DNA of 64,000 nucleotides from Sphingobacterium paucimobilis HER1398 (GTDB lineage: Bacteria > Bacteroidota > Bacteroidia > Sphingobacteriales > Sphingobacteriaceae), in contig NZ_ATDL01000021.1 of the NCBI RefSeq assembly GCF_000416985.1, positions 62,001 to 126,000 on the forward strand. Direction: 5' to 3'. This document shows positions 50,378 to 58,566 of the stretch, piece after piece; position 1 is the first letter of the stretch, and the number at the start of each line of letters is the position of its first letter. Both the position numbers and the translations under genes were made by a program. Below the pieces are notes generated by a model. It did not search any database. It had not been told where the DNA came from and saw only the letters and a program-made list of their open reading frames with translations.

Positions 50378-51350
50378 ATAGAGATAGTATCTCTACAATC
50401 CGAGTGAGGTTATCATTGATCTTATCGATATGCTTGATTGCTTTTCCAAATGGCGTAAAATGAATCTGGCCACAGATTAATCCTGCCATTTCACCTCGTC
50501 GACCTTCCAATAGTCCCTCGACGGATGCTACACCTAATCGGCTGGCAAGTACGCGGTCCATACAGGAGGGTTTGCCTCCACGCTGGATGTGGCCTAGAAT
50601 GGATACACGGACATCATAGTGCGGAAAGCTTTCTTTTATTTTTTCTGCCACAACCAGGCCGCCCTCATTGTCTCCTTCAGCGACAATAATGATACGGGAC
50701 GATTTGTTTTTTCTCGTTTGATCGAGGCGTTTCATGATGGCCTGATAGTCTACGGTTAGTTCTGGAATCAAAACAGCTTCCGCTCCAGTACTTATGCCCG
50801 AGCGTAATGCGATAAGTCCCGAGTCGCGCCCCATCACCTCGACAACGAAAAGACGGTCGTGTGACTCCGCGGTATCCCTGATTTTATCTACAGCATCCAC
50901 AACGGTGTTGATTGCTGTATCATAACCGATCGTAAAGTCGGTACCTGCTAGATCATTATCGATAGTCCCGGGTATGCCGACAATGGGAATGTCAAATTCT
51001 TCGATAAATTTGGACGCTCCAGTAAAGGTTCCATCACCGCCAATAACGACCAAACCATTGATGCCCAGTTTTTTTATGTTTTCGTAAGCCTTTGTACGAC
51101 CTTCAATTGATTTAAATTCTTCGCTTCGAGCTGTTTTTAGAATGGTTCCACCACGTTGGATAATATTTGCTACAGACTTAGCATCCATTGGTATAATCTC
51201 TCCATTGACCAATCCGTCATAACCACGGCGTACACCAAACATGTTGGCTCCATGGTATATACCTGCCCGGACTACAGCGCGTATTGCAGCATTCATTCCC
51301 GGAGAATCCCCTCCTGATGTTAAAACAGCTATATTCTTAATTTCACTCAT
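50376..51350 (-). CDS. pfkA: ATP-dependent 6-phosphofructokinase
   Basis: The start is ATG 51350 (MSEIKNIAVLTSGGDSPGMNAAIRA). An in-frame extension to 51386 is rejected because a canonical promoter lies there, ending five bases before the ATG. The 324-residue enzyme phosphorylates fructose 6-phosphate. GGDGTFTGA (~90s; GGDG rather than GGDD, so ATP- and not pyrophosphate-dependent), GTIDNDLAGTDFTIGYDTA with the catalytic Asp, EVMGRDSGLIAL and LGHIQRGGKPSCMDR are visible. Single gene, minus strand, convergent with the phosphoesterase gene. Confidence 0.97.
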   Translation of the reverse strand: MSEIKNIAVLTSGGDSPGMNAAIRAVVRAGIYHGANMFGVRRGYDGLVNGEIIPMDAKSVANIIQRGGTILKTARSEEFKSIEGRTKAYENIKKLGINGLVVIGGDGTFTGASKFIEEFDIPIVGIPGTIDNDLAGTDFTIGYDTAINTVVDAVDKIRDTAESHDRLFVVEVMGRDSGLIALRSGISTGAEAVLIPELTVDYQAIMKRLDQTRKNKSSRIIIVAEGDNEGGLVVAEKIKESFPHYDVRVSILGHIQRGGKPSCMDRVLASRLGVASVEGLLEGRRGEMAGLICGQIHFTPFGKAIKHIDKINDNLTRIVEILSL

Positions 51351-51355
51351 ATGTC

Positions 51356-51387
51356 CAAACCTAGATAAATTTATTTTCAAGTGCAAA
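51356..51387 (-). promoter_or_regulatory. Canonical pfkA promoter
   Basis: On the minus strand TTTG (51387-51384), exactly 20 bases, then TAGGTTTG (51363-51356). This is a full Bacteroidota -33/-7 promoter. The -7 box ends five bases before ATG 51350, so the mRNA should be leaderless or nearly so. Confidence 0.85.
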
Positions 51388-51451
51388 ATAATTGTCAGAT
51401 GCCTTTCAATAAAATAAGTATAATTTGCTTTTCGCTTTTAAGCTAGTCTAG

Positions 51452-51497
51452 ATACAAAAATAACAACATTTATATGTAAATGTTGTTATTTTTGTAT
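51452..51497. terminator. 21-bp hairpin terminator downstream of dsbD
   Basis: ATACAAAAATAACAACATTTA and its exact inverse, loop TATG; long AT-rich stem with A- and T-runs, 16 bases after the dsbD stop on the minus strand. Confidence 0.85.
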
Positions 51498-51513
51498 TAA
51501 AAGAATGTACGTC

Positions 51514-53232
51514 TTACTTTGCTTTGAAAGCGTCGATACCCGATTGTAGGAAAGCTCCATACTTCTCGATATCGTAGATGGCACCGCTTGTCGGAACCAA
51601 CAGCTCTCCCTCATTGTCCAAAAGGGCATACAGAGGTTGTGAGTTACTTTCAAATTTGGTAATCTGAAAATCAGCATTGCGCTTGCTCACCGTATTGATA
51701 GTCTTGCCTGTTTTGTCAGACACATAGTGCTCGCTTTCTGGAAGCGTCAACACCTTGTCATCCACATACAGCTCGACCAAAATGAATTCGTTATTGAGCA
51801 TTGCCCTGATCTTCGGACTGCTCCATACCTCAGCCTCCATCTTACGACAGTTGACACAGTTCCAGCCCGTGAAGTCCACCAACAACGGCTTCTTCTGTTC
51901 CTTTGCTGCTGCCAGCGCTTCGTCGTAATCGTAGTACGGATCCAATCCTTTGATCGTCGACTTGCTGTGGAAATAGGTATAATGCTTACGGCTATTGGCA
52001 TCCGCTCCGCCTGTATGTGCCGGGCCAGCGGCGCTCAATGTCAGATTGTTCAGGTCAAAATCCTGTGTTCCGATCGGAGGAAGGAAGGCCGAGATCGCTT
52101 TCAAAGGCGCTCCCCATAATCCAGGAACCATGTACACCACGAAAGAGAACACCAAGATGGCGATCATCGTGCGCGGAATGGACAGGAACTGTAATGGACT
52201 GTCGTGTGAGAACTGGATCTTGCCGATCAGGTAGAGACCCAAAAGTCCGAATATCACGATCCACAGGGCCAGGTACACCTCACGGTCCAGGAAGTTCCAG
52301 TTGTAGGCCAGATCCACGTTGGAAAGGAATTTAAGCGCTAATGCCAATTCCAGGAATCCCAGAACGACCTTCACACTGTTCAACCAACCGCCCGATTTAG
52401 GCATGGACTTCAACATCGAAGGGAACATGGCGAACAATACGAAAGGAACAGCCAAAGCAATGGAGAATCCCAACATACCGATCGCAGGACCAAGGCGCTC
52501 ACCGCGTGTCGCAGCTTCGACCAATAAAGTACCGATAATCGGTCCTGTACAGGAGAAAGACACCACTGCCAGACTCGCCGACATAAAGAACAGACCGATC
52601 AATCCCCCTTTGTCCGACTGCGCATCGATCTTGTTGACAAATGAACTCGGAAGTGTGATCTCGAAAGCTCCTAAGAAAGATGCCGCAAAAACAACCAATA
52701 ACAGGAAGAAGAAGAAGTTGAAGATACCGTTTGTAGACAGTTCATTCAATGCTTCGGGGCCAAATGCAATCGTAATCAACATACCTAAGGCAACGTAGAT
52801 CACGATGATAAAGACGCCATAAAGAAAGGCCTGTGATATCGCCTGCGAACGGCTTCCGGATTTCTTGGTAAAGAAACTCACCGTAAGCGGTACCATTGGG
52901 AAAATACAAGGCATAAAGAATGCCGCAAAGCCCCCCAAGAGACCGGCAATAAAGATGCCCCACATGGACTTGTCCTCGCCGTCGGCACCTGTTGGAGCAA
53001 CTGCCCCCGCTGTATCATTGGGTATCGATGTACTGTCGACCTGGCTTTGGCCACTGTCCTGTCCGTCTGAAAAAACAAGATCATCAGGAACAGTGGTAAG
53101 CTGTGAACTGTCCACACTGTTTTCGTCAGAAAACGTGACATCTTCATAGGATACCAAAGAATCCTGTGTAGAAGCCGCTAGTGTCGTGACAAAGAAAATG
53201 GACAGCAAAAAAGAAAACAGATAAGTCTTCAT
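51514..53232 (-). CDS. DsbD-type thiol:disulfide reductase (transmembrane plus C-terminal thioredoxin domain)
   Basis: The 572-residue protein has a signal peptide ending TTLAAS, a ~70-residue acidic Ser/Asp-rich linker, then about eight membrane helices (~90-375) with the paired cysteines MPCIFPMVP (Cys109) and SFSCTGPI (Cys228). A C-terminal thioredoxin domain has WNCVNCRKMEAEVW (Cys459/Cys462). It carries electrons from cytoplasmic thioredoxin across the membrane to periplasmic disulfide-reducing partners. The classical N-terminal alpha domain is absent; it is encoded separately by the gene at 53315. The two genes are separated by a terminator. Confidence 0.93.
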   Translation of the reverse strand: MKTYLFSFLLSIFFVTTLAASTQDSLVSYEDVTFSDENSVDSSQLTTVPDDLVFSDGQDSGQSQVDSTSIPNDTAGAVAPTGADGEDKSMWGIFIAGLLGGFAAFFMPCIFPMVPLTVSFFTKKSGSRSQAISQAFLYGVFIIVIYVALGMLITIAFGPEALNELSTNGIFNFFFFLLLVVFAASFLGAFEITLPSSFVNKIDAQSDKGGLIGLFFMSASLAVVSFSCTGPIIGTLLVEAATRGERLGPAIGMLGFSIALAVPFVLFAMFPSMLKSMPKSGGWLNSVKVVLGFLELALALKFLSNVDLAYNWNFLDREVYLALWIVIFGLLGLYLIGKIQFSHDSPLQFLSIPRTMIAILVFSFVVYMVPGLWGAPLKAISAFLPPIGTQDFDLNNLTLSAAGPAHTGGADANSRKHYTYFHSKSTIKGLDPYYDYDEALAAAKEQKKPLLVDFTGWNCVNCRKMEAEVWSSPKIRAMLNNEFILVELYVDDKVLTLPESEHYVSDKTGKTINTVSKRNADFQITKFESNSQPLYALLDNEGELLVPTSGAIYDIEKYGAFLQSGIDAFKAK

Positions 53233-53266
53233 AAAATTGATAAATGTTGTTGAAATATAAAAGTAT

Positions 53267-53292
53267 AAAAAAAGGCAGTAAAATACTGCCTT
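53267..53292 (-). terminator. Terminator between the DsbD-alpha gene and dsbD
   Basis: AAGGCAGTA / TACTGCCTT with a 3-base loop, followed on the minus strand by a T-run of seven. Confidence 0.85.
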
Positions 53293-53314
53293 CTCTATCT
53301 GGGTTGTGTAAAAT

Positions 53315-53764
53315 CTACTTTACAGTAACAGTAAAGTTATATTCGTCAGGAGGAAGACATTGTGACTTGTCACATGCTTGCCATTCTACGGAACCTTTAA
53401 CTGTAGCAGTACCTTTGTTCAATTTAACTTTTTGTTGGAATACGACCTCATTTGTGAAGTAAGGTACATTCATTTTGAATACCTCTTCGTATTTTGTTTT
53501 AGCGGTAGGCTCTAAAACTTTTCCATTTAAAGTGTAATCCGAAGATTTTGTAAAGTTGAATGACGTCGGGATTGGACCTCCATCAGCCACATTTTGCGAA
53601 TAGATGTTCCATCCGTTCTGGATTGTAGCTTTAATGAAGATGACAGCCTCGTTTTTACTTGTTTTTTTGTGCGCAACACTCCATTTTACAGGTTGGTGGA
53701 TCTGTGCAAAAGCACCAGTGATTGTCATTAAGACTGCAACGATTAGTAAGCTAAACTTTTTCAT
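53315..53764 (-). CDS. Stand-alone DsbD N-terminal (alpha) domain protein
   Basis: ATG 53764 is chosen (MKKFSLLIVAVLMTITGAFAQ signal peptide); an in-frame extension upstream has no signal-like sequence. The 149-residue product has the DsbD alpha-domain immunoglobulin fold, with VKWSVAHKKTSKNEAVIFIKATIQNGWNIYSQNVADGGPIPTSFNF and WQACDKSQCLPP carrying the redox pair Cys131 and Cys136. The signal peptide is Sec-type, with cleavage before Gln (a substrate of glutaminyl cyclotransferase). Encoded just upstream of the DsbD membrane gene on the same strand, so a split two-component DsbD is likely. Confidence 0.9.
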   Translation of the reverse strand: MKKFSLLIVAVLMTITGAFAQIHQPVKWSVAHKKTSKNEAVIFIKATIQNGWNIYSQNVADGGPIPTSFNFTKSSDYTLNGKVLEPTAKTKYEEVFKMNVPYFTNEVVFQQKVKLNKGTATVKGSVEWQACDKSQCLPPDEYNFTVTVK

Positions 53765-53873
53765 AATAATATTTCTTCTATAACTTGTATTTGATTCTAT
53801 GACTCTCTTAAGTGTCATAAAGTTTAACGCTAAGGTACATTTATTCTTATCGTAAGAGCAAGTAAATTTTTTG

Positions 53874-54647
53874 TTATAACTGATAAATGATGTCTTTCAA
53901 GTCGTATTTCTGTATTCCATGATTGTGGGATACCGATAGCATGCCATCGGGGTCAACTCCTTGTATATTACCGTTCGTAGGTGTTCCGTCAATAATGAAA
54001 GGACTGTCTATACCTTTCAAAAAGAGACGACTGTTGTATAATTCGAGAAGGGAGTTAAAGTGTTCTTCCTCAAAGATATGTTGGTAATATCGGAGACGGC
54101 TTTGTACCCTTTTCACCAGATCCATGATGGTCAGGTTGATGTCCGAGTTTTCTAAAACTAGAGAGGTAGTTTTATGAGCGATTTCCGGATCGAATTTATC
54201 CTGATATATATTTATCCCGATACCTGCAATTACCGTTTTAATAAGATGGCCTGATATTTTGTTTTCTAAGAGTATGCCTGCTATCTTTCTTTTTCCCACC
54301 ATAATGTCATTTGGCCATTTGATCCATACATCGTCCTGAACGATGTTCTGAATGACGTCATAAACCGCCAAGCTCGTATGTATGGTTAGAGAAAACTGCT
54401 TGGAAATGGAAAGCGAGGGAGGGGTGTATATAAAGCTAGCTGTCATATTCATATGGGCTGGCGCTAACCATGTGGTTCCCCTTTGACCCCGACCCTGCGA
54501 TTGATGCTTTGCCATAATGGCAGTAAAGTCTATCTGTGGCTTGAAATTTGTCAACAATTGTTTTGAATAATCATTTGTGGAAGCAATTGCCTCCAAAACA
54601 ATTATGGGTAGTGGCTGATAATGTCCGAAAAATGTATTATTTTGCAA
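53874..54647 (-). CDS. birA: Biotin-[acetyl-CoA-carboxylase] ligase
   Basis: The 257-residue enzyme attaches biotin to carboxylase carrier proteins. Visible features are LEAIASTNDYSKQLL, the biotin/ATP loop KHQSQGRGQRGTTWLAP, KWPNDIMVGKRKIAGILLEN and VIAGIGINI. It lacks the N-terminal DNA-binding domain, so it cannot act as a repressor (monofunctional type). The start is TTG 54647 (QNNTFFGHYQPLP): no in-frame ATG lies before the conserved STNDY. It is divergent from rsfS with a 47-base gap holding both promoters. Confidence 0.93.
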   Translation of the reverse strand: MQNNTFFGHYQPLPIIVLEAIASTNDYSKQLLTNFKPQIDFTAIMAKHQSQGRGQRGTTWLAPAHMNMTASFIYTPPSLSISKQFSLTIHTSLAVYDVIQNIVQDDVWIKWPNDIMVGKRKIAGILLENKISGHLIKTVIAGIGINIYQDKFDPEIAHKTTSLVLENSDINLTIMDLVKRVQSRLRYYQHIFEEEHFNSLLELYNSRLFLKGIDSPFIIDGTPTNGNIQGVDPDGMLSVSHNHGIQKYDLKDIIYQL

Positions 54648-54694
54648 AAGGAAAAAGATTTTAAAGTTTTTGAGTAAAACTATAACATTTCTTA

Positions 54695-55069
54695 ATGAGT
54701 AAAAAGAAAAATTCAGAATTATCCAACAAATTGGCAGAAGTTGTCGTATTGGGGATGCAAGAGAAGAAAGGTAATGAGATTGTGAAGTTGGATATGCGTG
54801 AAGTCAATGCAACTATTTCTGATTATTTTGTAATCTGTCATGCCGACAGTAATGTCCAGGTTAATGCGATTGCACAGAGTGTCGAAGAAGAAGTCTACAA
54901 AGCTTTTGGTCAAGATCCGTGGCATAAAGAAGGACAAGGTAATGGAGAGTGGATTCTGCTCGATTTTGTGGATGTCGTTGTTCATATATTCAAAACGGAT
55001 ACTAGAAGCCGCTATCGTATAGAAGATCTTTGGGGAGATGCTAAAGCAGAATCCTACCAAAGCGCGTAA
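54695..55069 (+). CDS. rsfS: Ribosomal silencing factor RsfS
   Basis: The 124-residue RsfS/Iojap protein has the family core VVVLGMQEKKGNEIVKLDMREVNATISDYFVICHADSNVQVNAIAQSVEEEV ... DPWHKEGQGNGEWILLDFVDVVVHIFKTDTRSRYRIEDLWGDA. It binds ribosomal protein uL14 and blocks subunit joining when nutrients are low. It is the first gene of an operon with ftsH (31-base gap). Confidence 0.95.
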   Translation: MSKKKNSELSNKLAEVVVLGMQEKKGNEIVKLDMREVNATISDYFVICHADSNVQVNAIAQSVEEEVYKAFGQDPWHKEGQGNGEWILLDFVDVVVHIFKTDTRSRYRIEDLWGDAKAESYQSA

Positions 55070-55100
55070 ATAAGAAATTCAAAAGACACGTAAAATTGTA

Positions 55101-57179
55101 ATGAAGAAAATTCCAAGTAAAAAGATAACCCCGACTCCTCCTAAATTTAATATGATGTGGCTGTATATTGCCATGATATTAGGTTTTATAGCATTGAATT
55201 TTTTGTATAATGGCAGTAGTACACAAGAGACTTCTTATGAGAATTTTGAGAAGAACATGCTTCGTACCGGGGATGTCGATAAACTAATCGCTTATAATAA
55301 AGGAAATATTGTTGAGGTAGAGGTCTACATAAAAAGTGACAAGCTTCAAAACGACCCTAAATATAAAGACCTGGCTCCTTCAGGAAATAGTTTGAGCTTC
55401 TCGGCAAATAAAGGTCCACAGTATGTTTTTTCAGAAGGATCAGCAGAGATTTTGAATCAAAAATTGATTGAATCTCAAAAAGACATGCCTGAAGATATGC
55501 CTAAGATATCTGCCAAATGGGAAGAACGCTCGAATGCATGGGGCGGCTTTTTTATCTCCTTTATCCTACCATTGATTATCATCGTAGCACTATGGATGTT
55601 CCTGATGCGCCGTATGGGTGGTGGTGCTGGAGGCGGTGGCGGACAGATTTTCAACATCGGTAAATCCAAAGCGCAACTTTTTGATAAAGAGTCACAGATC
55701 AATATCACTTTTAATGATGTTGCCGGCCTAGAAGAAGCGAAAACGGAAGTGATGGAAATAGTGGATTTTTTAAAAAATCCAAAGAAATACACGGATTTAG
55801 GAGGTAAGATTCCTAAGGGTGCGCTATTGGTAGGGCCTCCAGGTACAGGTAAAACCTTGTTAGCCAAAGCTGTTGCGGGAGAGGCACAGGTGCCTTTCTT
55901 CTCGCTGTCAGGTTCTGATTTCGTGGAGATGTTTGTCGGTGTAGGAGCATCACGGGTACGTGACTTATTTAAACAAGCAAAAGAAAAAGCACCATGTATC
56001 ATCTTTATTGATGAAATTGATGCTATTGGTAGAGCACGTGGCAAGAACTCAGTGATGGGGGGGAATGATGAGCGTGAGAATACATTGAACCAGTTATTGG
56101 TAGAGATGGACGGGTTCGGAACGAACGTAGGCGTTATTATTCTTGCGGCGACCAACCGTTTGGACGTATTGGATTCGGCATTATTAAGACCGGGACGTTT
56201 TGATAGACAGATCTCCATTGATAAGCCAGATTTGATCGGTCGTGAGCAGATATTTAATGTACATCTTAAGCCGTTGAAACTAGCGGAAGAAGTTGATGCT
56301 AAAAAGCTATCGGCACAGACACCAGGTTTTGCAGGAGCGGAAATTGCTAACGTCTGTAATGAAGCTGCATTAATAGCTGCCCGTAAAAATAAACGGGCTA
56401 TCGAGATGCAGGATTTTCAAGATGCCATCGATCGTGTAATCGGAGGGTTGGAGAAAAAGAATAAGATTATTTCCCCAGAGGAGAAGAAGATTGTTGCCTA
56501 CCACGAAGCAGGTCATGCTATTGCAGGATGGTTCCTCGAGCATGCAGATCCGTTGGTCAAGGTCTCTATAGTACCGCGTGGCGTAGCAGCATTAGGTTAT
56601 GCCCAGTATTTGCCTAAGGAGCAGTTCTTGTATACAACAGAGCAATTGTTGGACAGTATGTGCATGACTATGGGCGGACGTGTAGCGGAAGATATCACAT
56701 TTGGTCGGATCAGTACTGGAGCACAAAACGACTTGGAGCGGATTACAAAACTAGCCTATGCAATGACTGCCGTATACGGTATGAATCACAAGGTCGGAAA
56801 TGTTTCTTTCCGTGACAGTTCTGGTGAATCCCAATTCCAAAAGCCATATTCCGATCAGACCGCAGAGTTAATCGATGAAGAAGTAAGGGTATTGGTTGCA
56901 GCTGTCTATGAGAGAACAAGACAACTGTTGCTTGACAAACAGGATGGCTTGATCCGTATTGCTGAGAAGTTGTTGGAAAAAGAAATCTTATTCCAGGCAG
57001 ATTTAGAGGAGATTTTAGGCAAGCGCCCCTTCTCTAATCGCACTACTTACGATGAGTTTGTCAATGGAGGTGCAGATGGAGGAGGAGTTCCTCAGACAGA
57101 ATTACCTATTCCACCGATGCCAGAAGAGACTCAAAATTCGGAGCCATCGGAAAAATTGAACGAAGATAACGTATCATAA
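55101..57179 (+). CDS. ftsH: ATP-dependent zinc metalloprotease FtsH
   Basis: The 692-residue membrane AAA+ protease degrades misfolded membrane and regulatory proteins. Two helices (~18-36 and ~149-169) flank a periplasmic domain; a Gly-rich linker (GGGAGGGGG) leads to the AAA module with Walker A GPPGTGKT (245-252), Walker B IIFIDEIDAIG (~300-310) and the second region of homology LRPGRFDR. The protease zinc motif HEAGH is at 468-472. The C-terminus ends in a Pro/Glu-rich tail. RsfS and FtsH adjacency is common in this phylum. A strong terminator follows. Confidence 0.98.
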   Translation: MKKIPSKKITPTPPKFNMMWLYIAMILGFIALNFLYNGSSTQETSYENFEKNMLRTGDVDKLIAYNKGNIVEVEVYIKSDKLQNDPKYKDLAPSGNSLSFSANKGPQYVFSEGSAEILNQKLIESQKDMPEDMPKISAKWEERSNAWGGFFISFILPLIIIVALWMFLMRRMGGGAGGGGGQIFNIGKSKAQLFDKESQINITFNDVAGLEEAKTEVMEIVDFLKNPKKYTDLGGKIPKGALLVGPPGTGKTLLAKAVAGEAQVPFFSLSGSDFVEMFVGVGASRVRDLFKQAKEKAPCIIFIDEIDAIGRARGKNSVMGGNDERENTLNQLLVEMDGFGTNVGVIILAATNRLDVLDSALLRPGRFDRQISIDKPDLIGREQIFNVHLKPLKLAEEVDAKKLSAQTPGFAGAEIANVCNEAALIAARKNKRAIEMQDFQDAIDRVIGGLEKKNKIISPEEKKIVAYHEAGHAIAGWFLEHADPLVKVSIVPRGVAALGYAQYLPKEQFLYTTEQLLDSMCMTMGGRVAEDITFGRISTGAQNDLERITKLAYAMTAVYGMNHKVGNVSFRDSSGESQFQKPYSDQTAELIDEEVRVLVAAVYERTRQLLLDKQDGLIRIAEKLLEKEILFQADLEEILGKRPFSNRTTYDEFVNGGADGGGVPQTELPIPPMPEETQNSEPSEKLNEDNVS

Positions 57180-57207
57180 AAAATAGAGGGGTTAGCCCCT
57201 CTATTTT
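57180..57207 (+). terminator. Terminator after ftsH
   Basis: Perfect 12-base stem AAAATAGAGGGG / CCCCTCTATTTT, loop TTAG, overlapping the bases directly after the stop. Confidence 0.9.
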
Positions 57208-57281
57208 ATCTTGAACATGTCCCATGTCGAAGATTCGACATCGATTTGCACTAACTAGGGAATACCCATTAGAGGATACAT

Positions 57282-57929
57282 ATGAATATCAGAAATACGA
57301 CTGCCAAGGAAAAAATGCTGAAGAAGATACGGCAGGCCCTGCTTCAAAAAAAGGATAACCCACATCCAGATTTTGAAGATTCTGCTCTATATAAAGATGA
57401 AGAGGAATCTTTAGACCTAACCTTTGCACGGGAGTTGACAGATATTGGAGGACAATTTGTGTACTGTGATGGCGAGATTTCTGTTATAGAAAACTTAATT
57501 GGACTTGTCGAGGAATTGGGCGTAACCAAGATCTATGCCTGGGAGCCAGCGGTACAGGTACTATTGAAACACTATGGCTTCCCTTACCTCGCTACAGATA
57601 AAGACTTTGAAAGTGCTGAGGTCGGTATCACGGCATGCGAGGCATTGGTGGCGCGTAATGGAAGTGTCATGCTGTCCAATGCAAATGCAGGGGGGCGTCG
57701 ACTGAGTATCTATCCGCCGATACATATCGTCTTAGCCAAAGCTTCGCAACTCGTAATGGATATAAGACATGGTTTGGCACAAATAAAGGATCGTTATCCA
57801 ACTTACCTCCCTTCTATGATAACCACGATAACAGGACCGAGCCGCACAGCAGATATTGAGAAAAAAATAGTATTGGGTGCGCACGGACCAAAACAACTCT
57901 ACGTTTTTTTGATTGAAGACAGATTCTAA
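57282..57929 (+). CDS. LUD-domain protein (LutC/YkgG-like)
   Basis: The 215-residue protein has the LUD (DUF162) fold: LTFARELTDIGGQFVYCDGEISVIENLIGLVEELGVTKIYAWEP, YFPYLATDKDFESAEVGITACEALVARNGSVMLSN, then GRRLSIYPPIHIVLAKASQLVMDI and SMITTITGPSRTADIEKKIVLGAHGPKQLYVFLI. LutC is a subunit of the iron-sulfur lactate utilisation complex; this lone member lacks the cysteine-rich partners LutA and LutB nearby, so a lactate role is uncertain. It starts 100 bases after the ftsH terminator and its stop is 6 bases before the rhomboid gene, suggesting cotranscription. Confidence 0.88.
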   Translation: MNIRNTTAKEKMLKKIRQALLQKKDNPHPDFEDSALYKDEEESLDLTFARELTDIGGQFVYCDGEISVIENLIGLVEELGVTKIYAWEPAVQVLLKHYGFPYLATDKDFESAEVGITACEALVARNGSVMLSNANAGGRRLSIYPPIHIVLAKASQLVMDIRHGLAQIKDRYPTYLPSMITTITGPSRTADIEKKIVLGAHGPKQLYVFLIEDRF

Positions 57930-57935
57930 AGACAA

Positions 57936-58565
57936 ATGATTCAACAATATATATTACAGACACCGGTAGCTTCTATCCTATTTGCTGTTACGATAGCCAC
58001 CAGTATATATGCTTTTTCAAACCCACAGCTTTACGCTTCCATGATGTTGCACCCTTATAGTGTACATCGCGATAAGCGTAAATGGTATACGGTATTTACC
58101 AGCGGTATTATACATGCCGATTGGGGGCATCTGCTCTTCAATATGATTACCTTTTACTATTTCGGTTTTGCGTTGGAGAGCTTTTTTGTACAGGTAAGTG
58201 GTGATATAGGACACCTGTATTTTGCGCTTTTGTATATCTTAAGTTTGGTGTTGAGTGATATTCCTACGATCGTACAACAGAAAAATAATCCTGGTTATTA
58301 CAGTCTAGGAGCCTCTGGTGCGATATCCGCTGCTTTATTTGGCTATATTCTTTTTCAACCCAAAGCCATGCTCGGCATATTTATGATTATTCCCATGCCA
58401 GCATACGTGTTTGCAGTGCTCTATATAGGATACTGTATTTGGGCATCTAAGAATTCCAACGATCGTATTAATCACGATGCTCACCTATTCGGAGCGCTTT
58501 CGGGGATACTGATTACAATTCTGTTTTACCCATGGATCTTTAGACATTTTATTGATCAGTTCTAG
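57936..58565 (+). CDS. Rhomboid-family intramembrane serine protease
   Basis: The 209-residue protein has six predicted membrane helices. The Ser/His dyad is seen in SLGASGAISAALFG (GxSG, nucleophile Ser) and in NHDAHLFGALSG (catalytic His). The preceding helix has GIIHADWGHLLFNMITFYYFG, the conserved H-x(2)-W/x-H-L-x-x-N-M first-loop motif. Rhomboids cleave transmembrane substrates within the membrane; the substrate here is unknown. Its start follows the LUD gene by six bases; its end abuts yifB in the opposite orientation, with no room for a terminator. Confidence 0.9.
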   Translation: MIQQYILQTPVASILFAVTIATSIYAFSNPQLYASMMLHPYSVHRDKRKWYTVFTSGIIHADWGHLLFNMITFYYFGFALESFFVQVSGDIGHLYFALLYILSLVLSDIPTIVQQKNNPGYYSLGASGAISAALFGYILFQPKAMLGIFMIIPMPAYVFAVLYIGYCIWASKNSNDRINHDAHLFGALSGILITILFYPWIFRHFIDQF

Positions 58566-58566
58566 C

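Noticed and set aside
55475..56218. A 247-codon open frame on the minus strand inside ftsH
   Set aside because: It is antisense to a certain gene with clear motifs, has no family resemblance, and its composition (Ser/Pro/Ile-rich) is that of a reverse-frame shadow.
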